Part shown: piece after piece, positions 1 through 6,326 of the stretch | Position numbering within the stretch: the stretch's first letter is position 1 | Layout of the letters: each line of letters opens with the position of its first letter | NCBI GenBank assembly: GCA_002427505.1 | Contig: DIRJ01000005.1 | Span: forward strand, 924-42,116 | Source: Mageeibacillus sp. UBA5439 | Lineage (GTDB): Bacteria > Bacillota > Clostridia > Saccharofermentanales > DTU023 | Reading direction: 5' to 3' | Length of the DNA: 41,193 nucleotides | Position numbers and translations under genes: made by a program | The notes under the pieces: model-generated | Told to the model about the DNA's origin: nothing | Seen by the model: the letters and a program-made list of their open reading frames with translations, nothing else | Databases searched by the model: none

Positions 1-42
1 GCTATCGAACAACTGGGCTATGTGGTAGTTTCTGTAAAATAG
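1..42 (+). CDS. C-terminal end of an HMA (heavy-metal-associated) domain protein, cut by the window edge
   Basis: The first 42 bases read in frame as 13 residues, AIEQLGYVVVSVK, followed by TAG. This resembles the last helix and strand of CopZ-like HMA domains, which commonly end in an AI-x-x-x-GY-x-V pattern. The metal-binding CxxC would lie upstream of the window and cannot be seen. A P1B metal ATPase without its own N-terminal HMA domain follows, which supports a small metallochaperone. With only 13 residues, it could also be the end of a larger protein carrying an HMA domain. Confidence 0.55.
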   Translation, partial: AIEQLGYVVVSVK

Positions 43-71
43 TTATCTGAAAAAGTAGTTAATGTGGGTAC

Positions 72-107
72 ATCAACCACCTTGAGCTAAAGGCGGTTGA
101 TTTTTTT
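72..107 (+). terminator. Rho-independent terminator after the HMA protein
   Basis: ATCAACCACCTT (72-83) pairs with AAGGCGGTTGAT (90-101), with one A/C mismatch and a 6-nt loop, and runs directly into a T tract (101-107). It separates the upstream HMA gene from the ATPase promoter. Confidence 0.8.
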
Positions 108-142
108 GAGGAATTATTTGAACAAGATTTTTAAATTAATAT

Positions 143-156
143 TTGACCCAGATCAA
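143..156. promoter_or_regulatory. FNR-like operator upstream of the metal ATPase
   Basis: TTGAC-CCAG-ATCAA is an inverted repeat differing by one base from the FNR consensus TTGAT-N4-ATCAA. Its centre (149.5) lies about 41 bp before the start predicted from the -10 element at 178-183, the spacing of class II activated FNR/CRP promoters. The regulator encoded two genes' length downstream (2118-2831) has the FNR-type recognition residues E, S and R, so autoregulation is the simplest inference. Confidence 0.65.
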
Positions 157-177
157 GGCATATTTCTTTCCGGCAGC

Positions 178-183
178 TAATAA
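178..183 (+). promoter_or_regulatory. Candidate -10 element for the ATPase-regulator operon
   Basis: TAATAA (178-183) is a plausible -10, with transcription starting near 190. No good -35 lies 17 bp upstream; that place is taken by the FNR-like box, as expected for an activator-dependent promoter. Confidence 0.4.
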
Positions 184-219
184 TCAATACATCAAAGCAA
201 AGTAAACAGGGGGAAGCAG

Positions 220-2118
220 ATGTTCACATTGTCAAAAAAACAGATTGTTTGGATTACAGGGATACTGGCCGGTGCGGCCTTTATACTGAACAGAGCTCTT
301 AATCAAGACATAGAAGGATATGCGACTGTTTCGATCGTGATCATGCTGCTGGGTACGATCATTGCCGGTTATAATATATTTAAAACTGCTCTTGTCGGTC
401 TCAGATACAGAGTTATCGGCATTGATCTGCTGGTTTCGATTGCTGCAATCGGTGCAGTTATTATTGCTGAATACTGGGAAGCGCAAGCGGTTACTTTCCT
501 CTTCACTATGGGGGACTATCTGGAGTCTTTGACGCTGGAGAAAACCCGCAATTCTATTCGCTCACTGATGGATCTGGCTCCTGACAGTGCACGGGTCAGG
601 CGTAATAGTGAAGAAATTGAGATTTCGCCGGCGGATGTGCTTTATGGCGACTTGCTTATAATAAAGCCGGGCGAGAAAATCGCTGTTGATGGTAAGGTTC
701 TGGAAGGCTCGGCTTATGTTAATCAGGCGGCAATTACCGGAGAATCTATGCCGGTCTCACGTGATCCGGGTGAAGAGGTTTTCTCAGGTACCATCGTTGA
801 GTCTGGTTATCTGCTGGTGAAAGCGGAAAAAGTGGGTGCAGATACTACTTTTGCCCGTATCCTGCATATGGTTGAGGAAGCTCAGGACAAGAAAGCCGCT
901 TCTCAGAAGTTTTTGGAAAAATTCGCTGCCTGGTATACCCCTGCTATTATTGTGCTGTCAGTTGTAGCAGGTCTGATTTCCAAAGATATCAGACTCGCTC
1001 TGACTCTGCTGGTGGTTTCCTGTCCGGGTGCTCTGGTTATTTCTACCCCGATCTCTTACGTTGCAGCTATTGGTAATGGTGCTAAAAATGGTGTGTTAAT
1101 CAAGGGCGGAGAGATTATGGAAAAGCTTGGCCGGGTGAAAGCGATCGCTTTTGATAAAACCGGAACACTGACTGAAGGCAAACCCGGTGTCAGCAGGATT
1201 AAAGTCTATGATATGGATGAAGACGAGTTTTTGCGCATTGCAGCTATCGGTGAAGCATACTCTGAACATCCGCTTGCTGCGGCTGTCATCAGGACAGCTG
1301 AAGAGAAGCTGGGAAAAATTACGGAAACTCCCGATGATGCTCAGATGTTGATCGGTCATGGTTTGGTTTTTTTCTATGAAGGGACAGAATATTTCATGGG
1401 CAATCGAAGATTGCTTGATAATCAGAATATTGATTACTCCCCTCAGGAGGACTACCTCAATGCGGAAGAAGCCTTAGGCCGGACAGTTGTAATCATGGCA
1501 TCAGATAATAAGGTTCATGGTATTATTTCTATAGCAGATACTATCCGCCCGGAAGCTAAACAACTGGTCAGCGATCTGCACTCACAGGGAATTGAGCACA
1601 TTGTCATCTTGACCGGTGATAACCACCGCGCGGCTCAGGCTGTCGCTGAAGAGCTGGGCCTGGATGGGCACTACAGTGAACTGCTGCCGGAGGACAAGGT
1701 CAGCTCCTTAACGGATTTGTCCGCAAAGTACGGTCAAGCAGCTATGGTTGGAGACGGCATCAATGATGCGCCCGCCCTGGCCTCGGCTGATCCCGGCATC
1801 GCTATCGGCGCTGCAGGTGCTGATGTGGCAATGGAAACAGCTGATGTTGTGCTGATGAGTGATGATATCGGAAAACTCTCTTATGCCATGGGACTGAGCC
1901 GGGCAACATCGAATAATGTTAAGCAAAACGTCATCTTTGCCATTATTGTTGTTATAGTACTTCTGGCAGGAGTATTGCTGCAGGAAGTCAACATGTCATT
2001 AGGAATGTTAGTGCATGAAGGATCGGTTTTATTAGTTATACTTAATGCCATGCGTCTGATGAATTATGGACGTAAAGCTGTAAAACAGAAGCCGGAGGCT
2101 GTGAAAGCAGGGAAATAA
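220..2118 (+). CDS. P1B-type heavy-metal-transporting ATPase (CPG / HEGS variant)
   Basis: A 632-residue integral membrane pump that uses ATP to move a transition metal, probably outward. Visible motifs are the phosphorylation site DKTGT at D312, the P1B marker HP at 350-351, GDGINDAP at 511-518, and a metal-site motif Cys268-Pro-Gly where most zinc/copper pumps have CPC and Co/Fe pumps SPC. The last membrane helix carries H599-E-G-S, resembling the HEGG/HEGS motif of P1B-4 (Fe/Co/Zn) pumps. There is no N-terminal HMA domain; a separate HMA protein ends just upstream. An SD (GGGGGA, about 208-213) supports this ATG. The stop overlaps the next ATG by one base, implying translational coupling to the regulator. 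The P1B class is certain; the metal is not, with Fe(II), Co or Zn more likely than Cu. Confidence 0.93.
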   Translation: MFTLSKKQIVWITGILAGAAFILNRALNQDIEGYATVSIVIMLLGTIIAGYNIFKTALVGLRYRVIGIDLLVSIAAIGAVIIAEYWEAQAVTFLFTMGDYLESLTLEKTRNSIRSLMDLAPDSARVRRNSEEIEISPADVLYGDLLIIKPGEKIAVDGKVLEGSAYVNQAAITGESMPVSRDPGEEVFSGTIVESGYLLVKAEKVGADTTFARILHMVEEAQDKKAASQKFLEKFAAWYTPAIIVLSVVAGLISKDIRLALTLLVVSCPGALVISTPISYVAAIGNGAKNGVLIKGGEIMEKLGRVKAIAFDKTGTLTEGKPGVSRIKVYDMDEDEFLRIAAIGEAYSEHPLAAAVIRTAEEKLGKITETPDDAQMLIGHGLVFFYEGTEYFMGNRRLLDNQNIDYSPQEDYLNAEEALGRTVVIMASDNKVHGIISIADTIRPEAKQLVSDLHSQGIEHIVILTGDNHRAAQAVAEELGLDGHYSELLPEDKVSSLTDLSAKYGQAAMVGDGINDAPALASADPGIAIGAAGADVAMETADVVLMSDDIGKLSYAMGLSRATSNNVKQNVIFAIIVVIVLLAGVLLQEVNMSLGMLVHEGSVLLVILNAMRLMNYGRKAVKQKPEAVKAGK

Positions 2119-2831
2119 TGCAGTGCAATAGTCATTGTGACGGGCATTTACACGCTTGCTCAAGCAAACATGAGACTTGTATAGAACTTGTTCCGATTTT
2201 CAAAGGACTTTCTGAAGAGGAGATGCTGGAAATAGCCGGTATCACCTCTTCTCGCGTTTTAGAGAAGGGCCAGCTGGCCTATAGTGCGGGTGAGATCGTC
2301 AACACCATGTTTGTTGTTCACTCCGGCAGAATCAAACTCTACCGGCTGACAGCCGGCGGCAGGGAACAGGTCCTGCAGATTATCGGACCCGGAGAGTTTA
2401 TCGGCGAACTCACTCTTTTCTCTTCTCTGCCTTTGACTGACTATGCTGAAGCGCTGGAAGAAACGACCTTATGTGTTTTGGAAGGGCTGAAACTCAAGGA
2501 ACTTATGGGCAAGTATCCGCAAATCGCTTTCAAAGTTCTGGACGAGCTCTCGCGGCGTCTGGAGACAGCAGAAAGCCGGATCGAAGCCATAAGTCTCAGT
2601 TCAGTTGCGGAAAGACTGGCGGCGGCTATACTGGATTTAGCTGCTGACAGGGATGAAGTGAATCTGCCTATGAGTAAGGGTGATTTGGCCTCTCAGCTCG
2701 GGATGAGCCAGGAAAGTTTAAGCCGCAAGTTAACCGAATTCCAGGAGGAAGGTTTGATTACCCTGCAAGGTCAGCGCCGTATTATTATTAATGACAGAGC
2801 TATTCTGGAGAGTATCGTTGACCAATATTAA
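2118..2831 (+). CDS. Crp/Fnr family regulator, FNR/FLP-like with N-terminal cysteine cluster
   Basis: A 237-residue cytoplasmic transcription factor. An N-terminal cysteine-rich arm (C3, C7, C14, C21) is followed by a cyclic-nucleotide-binding-like beta-roll (about 25-125), a dimer helix (about 130-160) and a winged helix (about 180-220). The recognition helix contains E199, S202 and R203 in the E-x-x-S-R spacing of E. coli FNR, which reads TTGA half-sites. C119 falls near the position of FNR C122, so a redox-sensitive Fe-S cluster or disulfide is plausible. Lactic-acid-bacteria FLP proteins use cysteines for redox sensing and are linked to metal transport. It overlaps the ATPase stop by one base and probably regulates that operon through the box at 143-156. 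The family is sure; the cofactor is inferred. Confidence 0.9.
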   Translation: MQCNSHCDGHLHACSSKHETCIELVPIFKGLSEEEMLEIAGITSSRVLEKGQLAYSAGEIVNTMFVVHSGRIKLYRLTAGGREQVLQIIGPGEFIGELTLFSSLPLTDYAEALEETTLCVLEGLKLKELMGKYPQIAFKVLDELSRRLETAESRIEAISLSSVAERLAAAILDLAADRDEVNLPMSKGDLASQLGMSQESLSRKLTEFQEEGLITLQGQRRIIINDRAILESIVDQY

Positions 2832-2843
2832 GGAGAAAATGAA

Positions 2844-3284
2844 ATGAAAATTGCATTAGCCAGTGATCACGCAGGTTATGATTTGAAAATGTACGTCAAA
2901 GCCCATTTAGAAGCAAAGGGCTATGATATTAACGACCTGGGCGTGCATGATAAAGAACGCAGTGACTATCCCGTGTTTGGCCATAAGGCCGGCAAAGAAG
3001 TGGCAAATGGCAATAGCGACCTTGCCATTATTTTCTGTGGTACCGGTGTCGGTATTTCGATTGCCGCCAACAAAGTTAAAGGCGCGCGCTGCTGCTGCTG
3101 CAGTGAACCTTATTCAGCCCGGATGTCCCGTCTCCACAATAATTGCAACATTCTGGCTATGGGTGGCCGGGTCGTGGGAGAGGAGCTGGCCCTGATGATT
3201 GTCGATGAATTTCTGGCAGCTGAATTTGAAGGCGGCCGCCACGGCGACAGGGTGAAGCTGCTGGGCGAATTAGATGAGTATTAA
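2844..3284 (+). CDS. rpiB: RpiB/LacAB family sugar-phosphate isomerase (ribose-5-phosphate isomerase B)
   Basis: A 146-residue isomerase that interconverts ribose 5-phosphate and ribulose 5-phosphate (or related aldose/ketose phosphates) in the cytosol. The substrate motif SDHAG (7-11), catalytic Cys65 in FCGTGVGISI, the NK loop (77-78) and HNN near the C-terminus are intact. Length is normal for the family. Residues 83-86 are four cysteines in a row, encoded by TGC repeats, where relatives usually have one. It starts 12 bases after the regulator stop with an AAGGAG SD inside the gap, so it is probably co-transcribed with the metal ATPase and regulator. LacA/LacB or allose-6-phosphate activity cannot be excluded, but no lac or allose genes are nearby. 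Confidence 0.92.
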   Translation: MKIALASDHAGYDLKMYVKAHLEAKGYDINDLGVHDKERSDYPVFGHKAGKEVANGNSDLAIIFCGTGVGISIAANKVKGARCCCCSEPYSARMSRLHNNCNILAMGGRVVGEELALMIVDEFLAAEFEGGRHGDRVKLLGELDEY

Positions 3285-3355
3285 TTCAATCATAGCAACG
3301 CAGGCTGCACTTATATGATAATCTGAAGTACAGATTGGCTGTCAAAGGAGATATA

Positions 3356-3388
3356 ATGCAAATTTTTAGCTGCATGCCTTATAATTAA
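3356..3388 (+). CDS. Possible 10-residue leader peptide upstream of the second Crp/Fnr gene
   Basis: ATG at 3356 opens a short frame, MQIFSCMPYN, ending with TAA at 3386-3388. An AAAGGAG sequence (3344-3350) sits 5 bases ahead, a good ribosome-binding site that otherwise has no gene. It may be a regulatory upstream ORF. The overlapping TATAAT sequences could instead be promoter elements, so this is tentative. Confidence 0.3.
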   Translation: MQIFSCMPYN

Positions 3389-3399
3389 TTGTTCATTAA
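3385..3399. promoter_or_regulatory. Palindrome upstream of the second Crp/Fnr gene, possible operator
   Basis: TTAAT and ATTAA arms flank a 5-base centre (TGTTC). Two-fold symmetric TTAA-type sites are bound by some Crp/Fnr proteins (for example CprK), though those usually have a 4-base centre. It lies just before the SD (3407-3413) and after a TATAAT at 3380-3385. Autoregulation is conjecture. Confidence 0.25.
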
Positions 3400-3424
3400 T
3401 CCAATTGGAGGAGCACGATAATAT

Positions 3425-4177
3425 ATGAAAAAACTCTGTGACTTTTTGGGCATGACTTCACTTTTTACCGGTTTGGACCAGAACGTTTATCATGAGTACT
3501 GTTACAGTACCAACATGAAAACATTCTGGAAGGGTGAAGTCATTGTTAATGAAGGAGATCCCTGTACCGGCATAGGGATAATTGTTGACGGACAGGTAGC
3601 CAGACAAAAATATTCTGCATCAGGCGAGTTTTCTACTCTTGATTTACTCGGCCCCGGTGATATTTTCGGTACAACTCTCATTTTTTCGACACGCAAGAAA
3701 TATCCTTTCACGCTTGAAGCGGTTTCTCATTGCAAAATAGTGAAAATGACCCGTGATGTATTATTGTCCATGATATCCAGGAACCCGCAGTTGCTGCTCA
3801 ACTATATGCAGCAGTTATCTGACCGTTCGACAGAGCAGGATAAGAGGATAGATCTCCTGTCGCAAAAAACCCTACGCCTGAAAATAGGTCACTATTTGCT
3901 GCAGTTACTTGAAGAACAACTGGAAGACCATGATATGTCATTGGAACAGGCTCTGCGCTATCCGACAACCTACGCCGTGGAACTGCCGGTATCCAAAGAA
4001 GTAGTTTCGCGTCTGCTGGCAATGCCACGCCCCTCTTTCTCCCGGGAACTTATCAGTATGGAGAAAGATGGTTTAATCAGGGTTCATGGCCGTGTGATCT
4101 GGTTATTGGACATTCGCGGTCTGGCCAGTGATCTTATTGTTAGTAGTGATGAGGAACTTCCAGGCGAAGAAGAATAA
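3425..4177 (+). CDS. Crp/Fnr family transcriptional regulator
   Basis: A 250-residue DNA-binding regulator with a cNMP-like beta-roll (about 15-115, with a GxIVDGQVA strand and LGPGDIFG turn), a long dimer helix (about 118-160) and a winged helix (about 180-230). The recognition segment MPRPSFSREL (200-209) keeps S206-R207 but has proline at the position of the FNR glutamate, so it should read a different half-site from the regulator at 2118. Cysteines (5, 26, 47, 103) are not arranged in an obvious cluster. GGAGGAG (3407-3413) supports the ATG. It lies alone between rpiB and fhs, and a role in controlling fhs or itself is only inferred from position. The ligand is unknown. Confidence 0.85.
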   Translation: MKKLCDFLGMTSLFTGLDQNVYHEYCYSTNMKTFWKGEVIVNEGDPCTGIGIIVDGQVARQKYSASGEFSTLDLLGPGDIFGTTLIFSTRKKYPFTLEAVSHCKIVKMTRDVLLSMISRNPQLLLNYMQQLSDRSTEQDKRIDLLSQKTLRLKIGHYLLQLLEEQLEDHDMSLEQALRYPTTYAVELPVSKEVVSRLLAMPRPSFSRELISMEKDGLIRVHGRVIWLLDIRGLASDLIVSSDEELPGEEE

Positions 4178-4230
4178 AATATTCAGTATCCTGATTTTCA
4201 CCCCCAATACATGATGAGATTGTACAAGCT

Positions 4231-4260
4231 TTGTCAGAAAGACTGTGCCGTAAATATATT
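4231..4260 (+). promoter_or_regulatory. Candidate promoter for fhs
   Basis: TTGTCA (4231-4236) and TATATT (4255-4260) are separated by 18 bases, resembling a sigma-A promoter and giving an untranslated leader of about 110 bases before fhs. Confidence 0.5.
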
Positions 4261-4300
4261 GCATTTTTCTCTGCTTTAAAGATAAGATTGTTAAAATGCA

Positions 4301-4323
4301 GTATATTTTTACAGAAAATATAC
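4301..4323. promoter_or_regulatory. AT-rich inverted repeat in the fhs leader
   Basis: GTATATTTT (4301-4309) and AAAATATAC (4315-4323) form a perfect 9-bp inverted repeat around a 5-base centre (TACAG). It sits between the candidate promoter and the fhs start, where a repressor operator or RNA hairpin could act. There is no T tract after it, so it is not a terminator. Confidence 0.45.
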
Positions 4324-4376
4324 AATCTGAATTTACACATGAGTCAAATCGCAAAAAACAAGAATGAGGTGCACAC

Positions 4377-6059
4377 ATGACATTCAAATCCGACATTGAA
4401 ATCGCACAAGCGACGGAAATGAGACCAATCGATGAGATTGCAAAAGCAGCAGCCATATCACCGGATCATCTTGAGCACTACGGAAAGTACAAAGCGAAGG
4501 TATCACTGGATGCTTTGGCACAATCCGGAGATAAACAGCAAGGCAAACTTATCCTGATGACAGCAATTACGCCTACTCCTGCCGGAGAAGGCAAGACTAC
4601 AACGACAATAGGGCTGGCTGATGCTCTGGCCAGATTAGGCAAAAAAAGCACAGTGGCCTTGCGTGAACCTTCGATGGGACCTGTATTTGGCATTAAAGGC
4701 GGAGCTGCCGGTGGTGGTTACGCTCAGGTGGTCCCGATGGAAGACCTGAATCTGCATTTTACCGGAGACTTTCACGCCATCGGAGCAGCCAATAACTTGT
4801 TGGCCGCTATGCTGGATAATCATATCCAACAGGGCAACGAGCTCAATATTGATCCCCGCCGGATTACCTGGAAGCGTGTAGTAGACATGAACGACCGTCA
4901 GCTGCGTTCTGTTGTGGACGGTCTCGGCGGCAAAGCTAATGGTACTCCGCGCGAAGATGGTTTTGATATCACTGTCGCATCAGAAGTTATGGCCATATTC
5001 TGTCTGGCGACCGGCCTGGAGGACTTAAAGGCCCGCCTGGCCAAAATAGTTGTGGCATACAGCTATGACGGCAAACCTGTTACCTGTGCTGATCTCAAAG
5101 CGGAAGGAGCCATGACGGCCTTACTGAAAGATGCGATTAAGCCCAATATGGTTCAAACACTGGAAGGTACCCCTGCTTTTGTTCATGGCGGACCTTTTGC
5201 CAATATTGCACACGGCTGCAATAGTATTCTGGCAACCAAGCTGGCCCTGGATAATTTTGATTATCTGGTTACAGAAGCCGGATTCGGCGGAGATCTGGGT
5301 GCTGAAAAATTCATTGATATTAAATGCCGCGCAGCCGGACTTAGACCTGATGCAGTTGTAATAGTCGCAACTGTTCGTGCTTTGAAAATGCATGGTGGCG
5401 TTGCTAAAACGGACCTGAAAGGCGAAAACCTCGATGCTCTGGCTAAGGGTATGCCTAATCTGCTGCAACACGTTGAAAATATGCAGGAAATTTTCAAACT
5501 TCCTGTTCTGGTAGCCATTAACCGTTTTCCTGATGATACAGAGGCAGAGCTCGAACTGGTACGTGAAGAGTGCCGCAAGCTGAATGTAAATGTTGCACTG
5601 TCTGAAGTATGGGGTAAAGGCAGCGCAGGTGGTCTGGAACTGGCTGAGGAAGTTATTCGTCTCTGTGACAGCGATTCCGACAAGACGCCTCATTACACCT
5701 ACGAGCTCGATACAACGATTGAAGAGAAAATCGAAGCTATTGCTAAACGTATGTATCATGCTGATGGAGTTGTTTACAGCAAGAAGGCCCGTAAGCAGCT
5801 CAAAGAATTGGCAGACAACGGTTTTGGTGATCTACCTGTATGTATGGCTAAGACCCAATATTCTTTCTCCGATGATCCTGCCCTGGTCGGTGCGCCCCGC
5901 GGTTTTGAAATCACGGTGTCAAACCTTAAAGTTTCTGCCGGTGCCGGCTTTATTGTTGCCTTAACCGGTGACGTCATGACTATGCCCGGACTGCCACGCG
6001 TGCCTTCAGCTGAAAAGATCGACGTAGATGCAAATGGCAAAATTTCCGGTCTTTTTTAA
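4377..6059 (+). CDS. fhs: Formate--tetrahydrofolate ligase
   Basis: A 560-residue cytosolic enzyme that makes 10-formyl-THF from formate, THF and ATP. It feeds one-carbon metabolism and, in acetogens and purine or amino-acid fermenters, the methyl branch of the Wood-Ljungdahl pathway. The N-terminal P-loop-like segment TPTPAGEGKTTTTIGLADAL is diagnostic, as are EPSMGPVFGIKGGAAGGGYAQ-like and LNLHFTGDFHAI sequences. Length matches the family (about 556). An AATGAGGTG SD precedes the ATG. It appears monocistronic, with a candidate promoter at 4231-4260 and a terminator at 6097-6129. No other Wood-Ljungdahl genes are in view, so the pathway direction cannot be read here. Confidence 0.98.
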   Translation: MTFKSDIEIAQATEMRPIDEIAKAAAISPDHLEHYGKYKAKVSLDALAQSGDKQQGKLILMTAITPTPAGEGKTTTTIGLADALARLGKKSTVALREPSMGPVFGIKGGAAGGGYAQVVPMEDLNLHFTGDFHAIGAANNLLAAMLDNHIQQGNELNIDPRRITWKRVVDMNDRQLRSVVDGLGGKANGTPREDGFDITVASEVMAIFCLATGLEDLKARLAKIVVAYSYDGKPVTCADLKAEGAMTALLKDAIKPNMVQTLEGTPAFVHGGPFANIAHGCNSILATKLALDNFDYLVTEAGFGGDLGAEKFIDIKCRAAGLRPDAVVIVATVRALKMHGGVAKTDLKGENLDALAKGMPNLLQHVENMQEIFKLPVLVAINRFPDDTEAELELVREECRKLNVNVALSEVWGKGSAGGLELAEEVIRLCDSDSDKTPHYTYELDTTIEEKIEAIAKRMYHADGVVYSKKARKQLKELADNGFGDLPVCMAKTQYSFSDDPALVGAPRGFEITVSNLKVSAGAGFIVALTGDVMTMPGLPRVPSAEKIDVDANGKISGLF

Positions 6060-6096
6060 GCCGAACTTGCCCTAAAGCCTGATTTGCTATTTAATA

Positions 6097-6129
6097 GGGG
6101 TTGCTCACAAGAGCAACCCCGGTTTTTTT
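6097..6129 (+). terminator. Rho-independent terminator after fhs
   Basis: GGGGTTGCTC (6097-6106) and GAGCAACCCC (6111-6120) make a perfect 10-bp stem with an ACAA tetraloop, followed by GG and seven T (6123-6129). Confidence 0.95.
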
Positions 6130-6208
6130 ATGGGTAAACTGACGGCATAGTACTTCATTGAAATCTTGACTGAATTATCTCGCTCGGGATCTCAATTTCG
6201 TGTGATTT

Positions 6209-6234
6209 TTTATGCATGAGCTTTATGCATGTGC
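6209..6234. repeat. Tandem 13-bp direct repeat abutting a -10 element
   Basis: TTTATGCATGAGC (6209-6221) and TTTATGCATGTGC (6222-6234) match at 12 of 13 positions, each holding the palindrome ATGCAT. The second copy ends exactly at the candidate -10 TAGAAT. The arrangement looks like paired regulator sites on one helix face (13-bp phase is not exactly helical). Confidence 0.6.
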
Positions 6235-6240
6235 TAGAAT
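6235..6240 (+). promoter_or_regulatory. Candidate extended -10 element of the PucR-ftsEX operon
   Basis: TG-C-TAGAAT is an extended -10 motif (TG at 6232-6233). No clear -35 exists; the direct repeats occupy that region. It gives a leader of about 80 bases before the chosen ATG at 6327. Confidence 0.45.
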
Positions 6241-6326
6241 ACCGTTAAATGATGTGAATTTTACTAATACCGCTCACTTTATTGCTCGTGACCGGTGTAT
6301 TCGAAGCGTCAGGAAAGGTGCGAAAA

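Noticed and set aside
5121..5759. 212-codon open frame on the minus strand inside fhs
   Set aside because: It is antisense to a highly conserved gene, has low-complexity Cys/Phe/Ile-rich sequence unlike any family I know, and has no SD. It is a shadow of fhs codon usage.
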